This document shows positions 1 to 9,502 of a DNA stretch of 64,000 nt, in pieces (the first letter of the stretch is position 1; each line of letters opens with the position of its first letter). The DNA lies in assembly GCA_023442465.1 (NCBI GenBank), contig JAEZZQ010000015.1, positions 496,001 to 560,000 of the forward strand, given 5' to 3'. The position numbers were made by a program, and so were the translations under genes. Below the pieces are notes generated by a model that searched no databases, was not told the origin of the DNA, and was given only the letters and a program-made list of their open reading frames with translations. Origin of the DNA: Bacillota bacterium. GTDB lineage: Bacteria > Bacillota > Clostridia > Lachnospirales > Lachnospiraceae.

Positions 1-110
1 TGCAGCATCTGTGCCAAAGCAGTTGTGGCATTTCCTGCTCCGATATTTCCTAACTCCTTTAATACGTCGTAATACTCCTGAGACATAGTCTCCAAATCCA
101 GATTAGCCAC
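1..110 (-). CDS. cheC: CheC-family CheY-P phosphatase, N-terminal fragment
   Basis: Only the first 36 codons lie in the window; the gene runs off the left edge. I chose the GTG at 108-110 because AGGAGG sits six bases before it, overlapping the cheW stop codon. The peptide contains LKELGNIGAGNATTAL, the CheC/FliY signature in which an acidic residue, Glu and Asn form the dephosphorylation site for CheY-P. It directly follows cheW, as in other clostridial and bacillar fla/che operons. cheD and the flagellar sigma factor would be expected beyond the edge but cannot be seen. Confidence 0.9.
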   Translation of the reverse strand, partial: MANLDLETMSQEYYDVLKELGNIGAGNATTALAQML

Positions 111-120
111 AAGTAACCTC

Positions 121-588
121 CTATGCGTTCTCTTTGTCCAATACAACCATGTTTAAATCGAGAAGGGATATCAATCCGCCGTCTCCGTATTTTCCAATGG
201 CAAAAATAAAGTTTTCCCGCTCTTCTTTACTGTCATATGCTACCTTTTCAATTTGGGTGTTATCCAATGTGACTACTTCCTTCACTTCATCCACAATGAT
301 TCCGATATTTCCCTGCTGTTCCAGCTTTAAAATAATGATCCTTGTAGCTTTTGAATATTCGTCCAGCTCCAAATCCATCTTTACGCGTATGCTCATAACC
401 GGAATTACTTCGCCTCTAAGGTTAATAACGCCTCTCAAATATTCTTGCACCTTGGGAACTCTCGTAATATGCTGCATGCGAACAATATTGTCCACGTATT
501 TAATATTTATGCCGTATTGCTCTTCACCCAGTCTTACTACGATGAACTGAGTGGTCTCATTTTCTAAACCGACTTTTAATTCTTCCAT
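121..588 (-). CDS. cheW: Chemotaxis coupling protein CheW
   Basis: CheW bridges chemoreceptors and the kinase CheA at the membrane array. The 155-residue product is a single CheW domain of normal length, with the typical VVRLGEEQYGI start, the ITRVP and GVINLRGEVIPV strands, and the IIVDEV segment. It starts at ATG 588 with AAGGAGG eight bases upstream, and that ribosome site overlaps the cheA stop. The short 13-base gap to cheA implies translation from the same message. Nothing about the protein is unusual. Confidence 0.96.
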   Translation of the reverse strand: MEELKVGLENETTQFIVVRLGEEQYGINIKYVDNIVRMQHITRVPKVQEYLRGVINLRGEVIPVMSIRVKMDLELDEYSKATRIIILKLEQQGNIGIIVDEVKEVVTLDNTQIEKVAYDSKEERENFIFAIGKYGDGGLISLLDLNMVVLDKENA

Positions 589-601
589 TTGTTATTCCTC
601 C

Positions 602-2704
602 TTAAAACAACGCATTCGTATCGAGAATCAGTGCAACTTCACCGTCGCCCAAAATGGTGGCTCCGCTGATTACTTTACATTTTGTAATATATCTGCCCAA
701 AGACTTGATAACGATTTCCTGCTGTCCCATAAGTTCATCTACTACAAGGCCTGCCATCCGGCTGCCCTTCTTAACAATGACTACCGTCATGTTATCCTCA
801 GGACTTTTCTTGCTCGTAACATCGAGCACGCCGCTCAGCCTGATAAGGGGAATAACGATTCCTCTCAAATGGATTACTTCTTTGTTCTGTACCGTCTTGA
901 TTTCGCTCGGTGAAATATCCTCAATAGTCTGTATGGAACCGAGGGAAACTGCATATTTCTCGCCGCCCACATCTACCATTAATGCCTGAATAATAGCTAA
1001 TGTCAGAGGAAGGCGAATCGTCCATGTGCTTCCTATGCCCGGCTTGCTCTTAACCTCTACTTCGCCGCTGAGAGCTTCAATCTTGGATTTCACCACATCC
1101 AGACCAACGCCTCTTCCTGATACGTCAGATACCACATCAGCGGTGGAGAAGCCCGCATGGAACAGCAGGTTCATAATCTCCTGTTCGGACATATTTTCAC
1201 CCTGGTCTGCAGTGATAATTCCTCTGCTTACGGCCTTATTCTTTACCATTTCAGTATTGATTCCGGCGCCGTCGTCCCGTACCTCGATCACTACATTATT
1301 GCCGTCCTGATAAGCGTCTAAGAAAATAGAGCCTACGGCCGGCTTACCGCTTTCCTTGCGAATCTGGGCCGTTTCCAACCCGTGGTCTGCAGCGTTACGC
1401 AGTAAATGCATCAAAGGATCGCCGATTTCGTCCACTACAGTACGGTCTAATTCCGTCTCCTCGCCGGACATGTACAATTCCATCTTCTTATCTAATTTCT
1501 TCGACAAATCGCGAATCATCCTTGGGAACTTATTTACAACGCTCTCGATAGGAACCATTCGCACCTTCATAACGGATTCATGAAGATTTGTCGTTACGCT
1601 TTCCAAATATTCAATCTGCTCGTTGAAGCCAGAGCTGTTTCCCCTCTCTCCTCCGGAGGCAGATACTAAGGAGTTCTTAGCTATGATAAGCTCGCTCACC
1701 AGATTCATGAGCACATCCAGCTTTTCTATATCTACACGAACGGTCCTGTTTACTACGGGCTTCGATGTCTGGGTTTTCTTCTCCGCCGTTTTTGTACCGC
1801 CCGCCGTCTGAAGTACTGCTTGTCTTTCTGCAGAAACCGCTTCCATACTTCCGCTCTTATCAGAAGCCATAGGCAGCTCCACGTCCATATTGTCGCCTTC
1901 AGACACATATGCCAATTTTTGTCTATCAACTACGGAACCCTGTACATCTTCAATCTCAGAAACATGCTTAACCGCATCCACTACCCTGCTAAGCGGGCTG
2001 TCTGAAATGAATACCAGGCTGAATTCAAGATCAAAGCGCTCATCCTCGATGTCCTGAACCGGAGGATCTGATACAATGATTTCTCCCAGCGCTTCTAACG
2101 ATTTAAATACAAGGAATGCTCTCGCTGCCTTTAAAATACAAGTTTCTTGAACCTTTACGGTAATTCCGTATACATTCTTCCCTTGCCTAAGCGCCTCGTT
2201 CAGCACACGTTTCTGTGTCTCATCAAAAGTGATATCGTGAACAACGACCTGCTTCGGCGTGCTATCGCCGGAAATATCCTGATGCTTCTCCGCCTTGGGC
2301 GCAGCTTCGCTACCGCTTCCTTTGCTTTCCAACACTTCATTGAGAAGTTTGATAAGCGGCGCGTTGTCATTAGTCCCCTCATCACCGGATGCCTGAATCG
2401 CATTCAAATATTCCTCCAGCGCGTCCAAACATTTGAAAAGGATATCGATCATATTCCCTTTCACCTTGATTGTGCCGTTGCGCACCTCTGAAAATACATT
2501 TTCCATATCATGAGTGAGCGCCTGCATTCTCTTATAGCCCATGGTCCCTGCCATACCTTTTAAGGAATGCGCCGCCCTGAATATTTCATTGATCGTATCC
2601 GAGTTCTCCGGATCCTGCTCAAGATTCAATATTTCAGTATTCAAGCTCTGTAAATGTTCTTTTGTTTCATCAAGGAAAATTTCGAGATATTGGCTTACGT
2701 CCAT
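602..2704 (-). CDS. cheA: Chemotaxis histidine kinase CheA
   Basis: CheA autophosphorylates when receptors signal and hands phosphate to CheY and, normally, CheB. All five domains are visible in 700 residues: P1 Hpt with His46 in AAHSLKG; P2 response-regulator docking around 152-255; P3 dimerisation about 318-390; P4 ATPase with N box (HLLRNAADHG, about 434-443), G1 (DDGAGIN, about 477) and G2 (GRGVGLDVV, about 530); and a CheW-like P5 from about 575. It starts one base after the cheB stop. Because the neighbouring cheB lacks its receiver domain, CheY is probably the main phosphate acceptor encoded here. Confidence 0.97.
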   Translation of the reverse strand: MDVSQYLEIFLDETKEHLQSLNTEILNLEQDPENSDTINEIFRAAHSLKGMAGTMGYKRMQALTHDMENVFSEVRNGTIKVKGNMIDILFKCLDALEEYLNAIQASGDEGTNDNAPLIKLLNEVLESKGSGSEAAPKAEKHQDISGDSTPKQVVVHDITFDETQKRVLNEALRQGKNVYGITVKVQETCILKAARAFLVFKSLEALGEIIVSDPPVQDIEDERFDLEFSLVFISDSPLSRVVDAVKHVSEIEDVQGSVVDRQKLAYVSEGDNMDVELPMASDKSGSMEAVSAERQAVLQTAGGTKTAEKKTQTSKPVVNRTVRVDIEKLDVLMNLVSELIIAKNSLVSASGGERGNSSGFNEQIEYLESVTTNLHESVMKVRMVPIESVVNKFPRMIRDLSKKLDKKMELYMSGEETELDRTVVDEIGDPLMHLLRNAADHGLETAQIRKESGKPAVGSIFLDAYQDGNNVVIEVRDDGAGINTEMVKNKAVSRGIITADQGENMSEQEIMNLLFHAGFSTADVVSDVSGRGVGLDVVKSKIEALSGEVEVKSKPGIGSTWTIRLPLTLAIIQALMVDVGGEKYAVSLGSIQTIEDISPSEIKTVQNKEVIHLRGIVIPLIRLSGVLDVTSKKSPEDNMTVVIVKKGSRMAGLVVDELMGQQEIVIKSLGRYITKCKVISGATILGDGEVALILDTNALF

Positions 2705-2705
2705 T

Positions 2706-3305
2706 TTACATTACCCCCACGTTCGTGATTATTTCCTGTGCAATGCGTTCAAGAGAAACTATTTGATCGGAAAGCCCGGCATTCACTATGTTCTTAGGCA
2801 TTCCGTATACCGCACAGCTCTCTTCCTCCTGCGCAATGACATATGTTTTCTTTTGTTTTTTCAGATAAGTAATTCCCTTTGTTCCATCAGCGCCCATCCC
2901 CGTCATAACTACGCATACTATTTCGCCATACCGGCTTTCTGACAGAGATTCATACATATAGTTAGCACACGGCTTTACACCCTCCCTATTCGGTTCATCG
3001 GTGTAATATACCACATGACGGTTCCCCGAATAACGGATGTTCAGATGTTTTCCTCCTTTGGCAATATAAACGCTTCCTGCCGCCAGCACATCTCCTTCTT
3101 TGGCTTCCTTTACGCTCAGTTCACTCAACGTGTTTAACCGTTCCGCCAAAGACGCCGTAAATCCCGGCGGCATATGCTGTACGATAACTATCGGAGCGTT
3201 CAGCTTTGCCGGCAACTTGGTAATCACTGCCTGTAAAGCTTTCGGTCCGCCGGTAGAACTGGCAATCGCCACAACCTTACCGCCCGGCACCTGACTTATA
3301 CTCAT
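2706..3305 (-). CDS. cheB: CheB methylesterase domain only (receiver domain lost)
   Basis: CheB removes methyl groups from chemoreceptors and deamidates them. The reading frame encodes only the C-terminal esterase domain: from ATG 3305 it is 199 residues, against about 350 for a full CheB. The triad is present: Ser17 in ASSTGGPKAL, His44 in QHMPPGF and Asp140 in GMGADG. I prefer ATG 3305 because GGAG stands nine bases upstream; in-frame GTG 3320 and ATG 3311 are alternatives without well-placed ribosome sites. The REC domain that should precede it is missing except for an out-of-frame remnant at 3343-3420. Without REC, esterase activity should be uncoupled from CheA phosphorylation, which is inference. 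Confidence 0.9.
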   Translation of the reverse strand: MSISQVPGGKVVAIASSTGGPKALQAVITKLPAKLNAPIVIVQHMPPGFTASLAERLNTLSELSVKEAKEGDVLAAGSVYIAKGGKHLNIRYSGNRHVVYYTDEPNREGVKPCANYMYESLSESRYGEIVCVVMTGMGADGTKGITYLKKQKKTYVIAQEEESCAVYGMPKNIVNAGLSDQIVSLERIAQEIITNVGVM

Positions 3306-3342
3306 GTTCATAAGCTCCACTATCCTTTTCGGCTCTGCTTTT

Positions 3343-3420
3343 CACTTGGAATCTTTTACCTACATTGATTATAACACAGACCGCCCTTCTCATGAGTGCA
3401 AAGTCATCAGCAATCAACAT
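3343..3420 (-). pseudogene. Remnant of the CheB receiver domain
   Basis: Read on the minus strand from ATG 3420, this stretch encodes 26 residues beginning MLIADDFALMRR and ending in KRFQV. That matches the first beta strand, acidic pocket (Asp-Asp) and first helix of CheB receiver domains. After that the similarity stops and the esterase start follows within about 40 bases in a different frame. The fragment has no ribosome-binding site and its frame is closed by a TAA 15 bases upstream of the ATG. The simplest reading is an internal deletion of roughly 110-130 codons from an ancestral full-length cheB. Confidence 0.8.
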
Positions 3421-3461
3421 TTTTCGGTATTTTATGCCAAATTACGAAAAACTGCCCGAAT

Positions 3462-4211
3462 CTATAGGTTTTCGCCTTTCTTTCGCAAATTTTTTCTTTC
3501 TTCACCGAAAATAAATCGAATGATTTCTTCCCTTACTTCTTTATCAATATTTATATACTTCACCCGGTGCTCGAATACCCCCTGACGGTTCTCTACCTCT
3601 TTTATGCTGAGAACCTTTCCAAACAGTTCATATACCCTGGTCCCTTTTTCCGTGTCCAACTGGTATTTACAAAGCAACACGCTGCCCAATTCATATTTGA
3701 AATCTGCCACAAAGCGCATACCGCCCCCGCTGATATCAACGATAACACTTTTCTTGAGCGGCAGCCGCCGAGCGATAAATTCTTCCTTCATCTCATTCTT
3801 TTCCAAAGCCTTTAACTCGTCATCCTCAAGAACTCTGGAATTCATCTCCAGTGCGCAGCTAAACCTAAAATATTCCCGCCTCTGGTCCCTTCTTAAATTA
3901 CTGATCAAATCCATAGTCAAAAGATAAGTACTGTTCTTCTTATCTCTGCCTACTACCTTCGCACGGCATCGGTAAATGCTATCCGTCAAATAGAAAAACA
4001 AATCAAATTCACTGCCTATCGAAAGCAGGATAATCTTCGTTTTTTCCATGGGCATTACAACCTCTATCCGGTCTTCTGAGAGAACGTCATACACATGACT
4101 TTGATAAATCCGAGTCTCGTTCTCGTCTCCGTTCCCTTTATTTTTTCGTATCTCCCTTATATCAACTCTGCTCCCCGGCATCACATATTTCGATAATATT
4201 CCACCAGCCAT
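3462..4211 (-). CDS. PilZ-domain c-di-GMP effector (YcgR-type flagellar brake)
   Basis: The 249-residue protein has an N-terminal YcgR-like domain (about 1-95) followed by a PilZ domain. The c-di-GMP contacts are present: the RxxxR motif at about 107-112 (RRDQRR) and DISGGG at about 159-164. YcgR-type proteins slow or bias the flagellar motor when c-di-GMP rises. Its position between flhG and cheB is usual for Lachnospiraceae fla operons. A diguanylate cyclase at 45.4-46.5 kb in the same window could supply the ligand, but that link is inference. Confidence 0.9.
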   Translation of the reverse strand: MAGGILSKYVMPGSRVDIREIRKNKGNGDENETRIYQSHVYDVLSEDRIEVVMPMEKTKIILLSIGSEFDLFFYLTDSIYRCRAKVVGRDKKNSTYLLTMDLISNLRRDQRREYFRFSCALEMNSRVLEDDELKALEKNEMKEEFIARRLPLKKSVIVDISGGGMRFVADFKYELGSVLLCKYQLDTEKGTRVYELFGKVLSIKEVENRQGVFEHRVKYINIDKEVREEIIRFIFGEERKNLRKKGENL

Positions 4212-4233
4212 GATTCACCATCTCTTTGTCTAT

Positions 4234-5109
4234 TTATCTCTTTCTTAATATATGAGAAAAAATTGCCGCCATTCCCCGTCTTCCTGTATTCTTATTCATT
4301 TCCTTATTCATCAGCTTCGCCGCTATCTCCTCATAGGCTAACGCCGATTTCGCACCTGGGCTTTCCAAAGACACAGGCTTTTGTTGCATTACTGCCTTGG
4401 AAAGCTGTCCGTCCTCCGGTATCTCTCCTAAGTATTCCATAGGAGTCTTAAGATAATTCTTTACAACGGAATACAATTTATTATAAAGATTTTCTCCCTC
4501 TCCGCTTTTCCACACTCTGTTGGCAATCATCCTGACCTTCGTTTCCTCCTTTGAGAAATCGGGATGTCTGCAAAGCGCCTTCAACAACGAATAGGAATCC
4601 GTGATGGAAGTAGGCTCCGGAGTGGTAACCAGTAAAATCTCCTGGCTCGCCACAAGAAATTCCATTACCGCATCGGAGATACCCGCTCCCGTATCGATGA
4701 TAATCGTATCCGCAAGAGAGTCCAACTCCGCAAGATTCTGAATAATATAAGACAGATTATCCTTCGTGACGTTAGACAATGCAGCAACTCCCGAGCCGCC
4801 GGAAATGAATCCCACCTCCATTGGTCCCCACGTAATGATTTCCTTGATATTTTTCCCCTGATATATCAAATCGCTCAAATTGTGCTTCGGCACCGTTCCA
4901 AACATTATTTCGATATTCGCAAGCCCAAAATCCGCATCGAGTATAATAACCTTCTGTCCCATTTTACGGAACTGAATTGCTAAATTAATGGACGTATTGG
5001 ATTTACCGACTCCCCCTTTTCCGCTGGTAACTGTGATGACACGGGCCAAAGGTCTTTGTGGATGACTGTTGGCCTTAATAATATTCCTTAACTGTTCAGC
5101 CTGATCCAT
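4234..5109 (-). CDS. flhG: FlhG (YlxH/MinD-like) flagellar number ATPase
   Basis: FlhG is a membrane-associated ParA/MinD-family ATPase that works with FlhF to set flagellar number and place. The product begins with the DQAxxLR helix typical of FlhG, which stimulates FlhF GTPase, then the deviant Walker A GKGGVGKS at about 30-37 and DADFGLANI at about 58-66. Its 291 residues are of family length. It follows flhF by 12 bases, the usual partner order. Confidence 0.95.
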   Translation of the reverse strand: MDQAEQLRNIIKANSHPQRPLARVITVTSGKGGVGKSNTSINLAIQFRKMGQKVIILDADFGLANIEIMFGTVPKHNLSDLIYQGKNIKEIITWGPMEVGFISGGSGVAALSNVTKDNLSYIIQNLAELDSLADTIIIDTGAGISDAVMEFLVASQEILLVTTPEPTSITDSYSLLKALCRHPDFSKEETKVRMIANRVWKSGEGENLYNKLYSVVKNYLKTPMEYLGEIPEDGQLSKAVMQQKPVSLESPGAKSALAYEEIAAKLMNKEMNKNTGRRGMAAIFSHILRKR

Positions 5110-5121
5110 AATCCTATCCTC

Positions 5122-6336
5122 CTAATTTTGTCCGCCGAGTAATTTTTTTACAGTCTTCTGGGGATTGAACTCTTCTATGTCATCCGGCACATTCTGCCCA
5201 CAAGTAACATAAGATAATGGCGCTCCCGTATGCAGCTTGATATTCAGCAGATTACCCATGGCAGAAGTCTCGTCCAGCTTTGTGAATATCAGCCTGTAAT
5301 CCGTAACCTGTGAATAAGAATCGACGATATGAATCATATCGCGGTACTTCGTCGTAGCACTGAGCACGAGAAAGACTTCTTTTTCTGCCAAACCATCCAC
5401 CGAATGAATCAGCTCGTTGGTATTGGCCTTCTGTTCCTCGTTCTGATAGGAATGTCCTGAGGTATCTACGAAAATATAATCATATCCCGCAAAATCCTTC
5501 AAAACCTGACCGACTTCCTCCGGAGCATAAATTACCCGGAATGGAACTTCTAAGATATTGGCATAGGTACGAAGCTGTTCCGCGGCAGCAATGCGGTACG
5601 TATCCGCTGTTAAAAGCGCCACTTTTTTCTTATCATCCACAATGAATTTGGAAGCGATCTTCGCTATGGTAGTGGTCTTCCCCACTCCGGTAGGCCCTAC
5701 GAAGAAAATTACCTTCGCCCCGTTTTCAGGAGGCGTTATACTCATTGGCTTACCAAACTTAAGAACCATTTTTTGATAGATGCTGGAAAGAGCATAATCA
5801 AAGGGCATGTTCGGCTTCACGCTTTTTTCTATCTCGTCTATGATCTGATTCGCATTCTTCTCGCTTACTTCATTATCTAACATGGTATTGTATAAAATCT
5901 TGGTGAATTTCTCCAATTCGCTATGAACTTCCTCTTCTTCCTCTTCCTTTTCACCCTCCGGACGCCAACGCTGCTGCTCCAAAAGAATATGAAGATTGTC
6001 CAGTTTCTCCTCCAACAAAGTACTCTCTCTCTTTTCCTCATCCAGATTCTCGATGATAAGAGACCTGGAACTCTGAGTCTCGTTATACGGAGAGGGATAA
6101 ACCATCTTCGACGGACTTGCAGGTTCCTTCTTTTCTTCTTTCTTCAAAGGATAATATCTCTCGTTTTCCTCCTCGAGAGCGACCGTCACCTCTATCATAT
6201 CCGAACGGAAAAAGCGGAAAAAACCTTTCTTTTTCACACCCTTTACATTCATTATGACAATATTTTTACCCAGCTCCCGTTTTGCCGCTTCTACGGCCTC
6301 GTTTTCTGTTTTTCCTTGGAATTTTTTAATTATCAT
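5122..6336 (-). CDS. flhF: FlhF, SRP-type GTPase for flagellar placement
   Basis: FlhF is the third SRP-family GTPase and recruits early basal-body parts to the assembly site. The 404-residue protein has an N-terminal basic region, an acidic low-complexity linker (about 105-145), and an NG domain with P-loop GPTGVGKTT at about 214-222, TADTYRIAAAEQL at about 243-255 and TKLDE near the end. The G3 motif at 291-296 reads DTSGHS where the family normally has DTAGRS/N, an unusual change. Its start overlaps the flhA stop by four bases (ATGA), implying coupled translation. Confidence 0.95.
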   Translation of the reverse strand: MIIKKFQGKTENEAVEAAKRELGKNIVIMNVKGVKKKGFFRFFRSDMIEVTVALEEENERYYPLKKEEKKEPASPSKMVYPSPYNETQSSRSLIIENLDEEKRESTLLEEKLDNLHILLEQQRWRPEGEKEEEEEEVHSELEKFTKILYNTMLDNEVSEKNANQIIDEIEKSVKPNMPFDYALSSIYQKMVLKFGKPMSITPPENGAKVIFFVGPTGVGKTTTIAKIASKFIVDDKKKVALLTADTYRIAAAEQLRTYANILEVPFRVIYAPEEVGQVLKDFAGYDYIFVDTSGHSYQNEEQKANTNELIHSVDGLAEKEVFLVLSATTKYRDMIHIVDSYSQVTDYRLIFTKLDETSAMGNLLNIKLHTGAPLSYVTCGQNVPDDIEEFNPQKTVKKLLGGQN

Positions 6337-8369
6337 GCTATCGTCACCATCCCAACAGATTGTAATTCTACATTCGATTCGATTTCATTATAAGAAACGA
6401 CGATCAAGTCCCTGTAATAATCCTCCGTCAGCCTTTTAAAATACATGCGCACGATAGGCGACGTGATAATAATAGGATTCTTGCCCAAATTCTCCAGCTT
6501 CTGCACTTCGTCTCCTACCGACTTGATGACCGTCTTCGTCTTTTCCGGATCGAGAGTAAGATATGCTCCCTGCTCCGTCTGCTTTACACTGTTCATAATC
6601 TCCTGCTCCAGCTTTGGATCCATAGTCACTACACTGGTCGTCTCATTAGCAGGAAAATACTTGCTGGAAATAGCCCTCTTTAAGCTTTGCCTTACGTATT
6701 CCGTCAAAATATCCGTATCCCTCGTGGTCGACGCATAATCCGCCAGCGTCTCGAAAATGGTAAGTAAATCCCGAATAGAGATTCCTTCCTTTAACATATT
6801 CTGCAATACCTTCTGAATCTCGCCGACACCAAGTTGCTTCGGAACAAGTTCCTCCACCAGGGAAGGATTCGTTTCTTTCATGTTGTTGACCAGATTCTGT
6901 ACATCCTGTCTCGTGAGCAGCTCCGAAATATACTGTCTTATGACCTCTGTTAAATGCGTCGCGATAATGGACGGCGGGTCTACCACCGTATAGCCCAGAC
7001 TCTCTGCCCTCTCCCTCTGCCCCTCGGTAATCCAAATCGCCGGCAGATGGAAGGAAGGTTCGAAGGTAGGGATTCCTGTAATTTCCTCCTCCACATACCC
7101 TGGGTTCATAGCCATGTAGTGGTCGAACAAAATCTCTCCCTCGCTTACCTGAACACCTTTTATCTTAATAATATATTGGTTCGGGTTCAACTGTATATTG
7201 TCCCGCAAACGGATAATCGGTACAACGGTACCAAGCTCCAGAGCGATCTGCCTTCTTATCATAACAACGCGGTCTAATAAATCGCCGCCCTGATTCACAT
7301 CCGCAAGAGGGATAATACCATAGCCGAACTCCAACTCGATAGGGTCTACCTGCAAAAGGCTGCTCACATTCTCCGGCTGTCTGATCTCCTCTGCCGCCAT
7401 TTCGTCCATATCCACTTCTGCCTCTATCTTCGCGGTCTCGATAGTTCCTGCCATTACTCTTCCGCTTACGATAAATACCAATCCCATCGCAATGAAGACG
7501 AGATCGCTCAACGGCGTAACTATGCCTAACAGCGCTAAGATGGTACCCACCATATATAATACCTTCGGCACACCGAATAGCTGACGGATGAGCACTGTGC
7601 CAAAGTCAGCATCCTTGGAGCCCTTCGTTACGAGAATACCGGTGGAAAGCGAAATGAGCAGGGAAGGAATCTGGCTGACGAGGCCATCACCGATGGTAAG
7701 AATCGTATACTTATCCACCGCTCCTCCTATATCCATTCCCTGACGGAGCACGCCCATGGCGATACCGCCCACAATATTGATTACAGTAATGATAAGTCCG
7801 GCTATCGCATCTCCCTTAACATACTTCACAGCACCGTCCATGGAGCCGAAGAAGCTCGCTTCCTCCTGAATCTTATCGCGCCTTCTCTTTGCCTCCACAT
7901 CTGTAATTGCACCTGTGTTAAGGTCCGCATCGATTGCCATCTGTTTACCGGGCATAGCATCCAGCGTAAATCTCGCCGTTACCTCTGCTACCCTTTCGGA
8001 ACCTTTATTGATGACCATGAACTGAATAAGGATTAAAATAATGAAAATAATAACACCGATTACGATGTCGCCTCCGCCTACAAAGTTACCGAATACTACG
8101 ATAACATTACCCGGATCGCCGGAAAATAATATCAACTTTGTAGCCGATATATTGAGCGAGATTCTGAATATAGTCGTAAACAGTAACATCGTCGGGAAAA
8201 ATGACAGTTCCAATACTTCTTTTACAAACATACAGCCGAATAAAATAGTAAATGCCAACGCTATATTAAAAGCGAGAAAAATATCCAGCAGCCACGCCGG
8301 AATAGGCACGATAAACATAATAAATGCAGATACTACAAATAAAGCAATGCTTATATCCGCTTTTTTCAT
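6333..8369 (-). CDS. flhA: Flagellar export gate protein FlhA
   Basis: FlhA is the large inner-membrane component of the flagellar type III export gate. The 678-residue product has a hydrophobic N-terminal half (several membrane helices within the first ~330 residues), the conserved cytoplasmic FHIPEP-type loop around 130-200 (MPGKQMAIDADLN, RRRDKIQEEASFFGSMDGA) and a soluble C-terminal half that receives substrates and chaperones. Length and motif order are normal. It lies 20 bases downstream of flhB. Confidence 0.97.
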   Translation of the reverse strand: MKKADISIALFVVSAFIMFIVPIPAWLLDIFLAFNIALAFTILFGCMFVKEVLELSFFPTMLLFTTIFRISLNISATKLILFSGDPGNVIVVFGNFVGGGDIVIGVIIFIILILIQFMVINKGSERVAEVTARFTLDAMPGKQMAIDADLNTGAITDVEAKRRRDKIQEEASFFGSMDGAVKYVKGDAIAGLIITVINIVGGIAMGVLRQGMDIGGAVDKYTILTIGDGLVSQIPSLLISLSTGILVTKGSKDADFGTVLIRQLFGVPKVLYMVGTILALLGIVTPLSDLVFIAMGLVFIVSGRVMAGTIETAKIEAEVDMDEMAAEEIRQPENVSSLLQVDPIELEFGYGIIPLADVNQGGDLLDRVVMIRRQIALELGTVVPIIRLRDNIQLNPNQYIIKIKGVQVSEGEILFDHYMAMNPGYVEEEITGIPTFEPSFHLPAIWITEGQRERAESLGYTVVDPPSIIATHLTEVIRQYISELLTRQDVQNLVNNMKETNPSLVEELVPKQLGVGEIQKVLQNMLKEGISIRDLLTIFETLADYASTTRDTDILTEYVRQSLKRAISSKYFPANETTSVVTMDPKLEQEIMNSVKQTEQGAYLTLDPEKTKTVIKSVGDEVQKLENLGKNPIIITSPIVRMYFKRLTEDYYRDLIVVSYNEIESNVELQSVGMVTIA

Positions 8370-8389
8370 ACCTTACTCCTCCTCTCCTC

Positions 8390-9502
8390 TTACGTCTTTC
8401 CCTTCAAATGATATACGAATGCGAGCACCTCTGCCACTGCCTGATACAGCTCCGGCGGTATCAGTTCGCCTACATCTACATTCGCATACAGCATTCTGGC
8501 AAGGGGCTTATTTTCTACAATTTCTATACGGTGCTCCTTCGCCGCATCCTTAATCTTCTGCGCGAGATAATTCTCGCCTTTTGCTATGACAAGCGGAGCC
8601 TCATATTTGTCGGGGTCATATTTGATTGCCACTGCATAGTGGGTAGGGTTGGTAATTACCACATCTGCCTCTGGCAATTGCTGCATCATACGACGCTGGG
8701 AAGCTTCCCTCATGCGCTGTCTTTGCTTTCCCTTAATCTTAGGATCACCCTCCTGATCCTTATACTCATCCTTAATTTCCTGCTTCGTCATCTTCATATC
8801 TTCTTTAAATTTATGTTTCTGATAAGCGAAGTCCAGAATCGCTATGAGTATATAAACGGCAGAAACCCGTATTCCCAAATCGATGACCAATTCTCCGATA
8901 AGCAATATAGCCTGATTTAACGGAATATCATATAGCAGAAAAATGTAATCGTATTTATCCTTCAAGTAAGAATACGCCACGTATATGATCAATCCTACCT
9001 TGAGCAACGATTTTACCAGTTCCATCAGGGAATCCTTGGAAATGATCTTCTTAAATCCCTTCAAAGGATTCATCTTACTGAGCTTAGGCTGCAGCGTCTT
9101 TCCTGTGGGGCGCCATTTTACCTGCGCCACATCGCAGATGAACGCTACCAGTAATCCTATGATAAGTACCGGACCCATTATAAAAATCATCTCAAGAACC
9201 ATATTGTTGAATACGGCACGCAGGCTGGTAACAGGAACCTCGCCGTTGTAATTCTTTATCAGATTCGGTATCTGTCCGTAAATGCCATAAAAAACCTCCA
9301 GAAAACTGTTACCCATGCTTCCTACATAAAACTTCAGCACTAAAAACAAGGCAAGAAGTCCAAAGGCATTGGCCACTTCTTTGCTCTTAGCCACCTGGCC
9401 TTCTTTTCTGGCATCTCTTAACTTCTTTTCGGTAGCGGGCTCCGTTTTTTCTCCACCCGGACCGTCTTTCGCAAAAAACTGGAGATTATACTGTAAAATC
9501 AC
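8390..9502 (-). CDS. flhB: Flagellar export switch protein FlhB
   Basis: FlhB switches export from rod/hook to filament substrates through autocleavage. The 370-residue protein shows the N-terminal GGEKTEPATEKKLRDARKEG signature, four membrane segments and the autocleavage motif NPTH at residues 285-288, where cleavage occurs between Asn and Pro. Its start overlaps the fliR stop by four bases. FliK, which triggers the switch, is encoded at 20.0-21.4 kb in the same operon. Confidence 0.97.
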   Translation of the reverse strand: MILQYNLQFFAKDGPGGEKTEPATEKKLRDARKEGQVAKSKEVANAFGLLALFLVLKFYVGSMGNSFLEVFYGIYGQIPNLIKNYNGEVPVTSLRAVFNNMVLEMIFIMGPVLIIGLLVAFICDVAQVKWRPTGKTLQPKLSKMNPLKGFKKIISKDSLMELVKSLLKVGLIIYVAYSYLKDKYDYIFLLYDIPLNQAILLIGELVIDLGIRVSAVYILIAILDFAYQKHKFKEDMKMTKQEIKDEYKDQEGDPKIKGKQRQRMREASQRRMMQQLPEADVVITNPTHYAVAIKYDPDKYEAPLVIAKGENYLAQKIKDAAKEHRIEIVENKPLARMLYANVDVGELIPPELYQAVAEVLAFVYHLKGKT

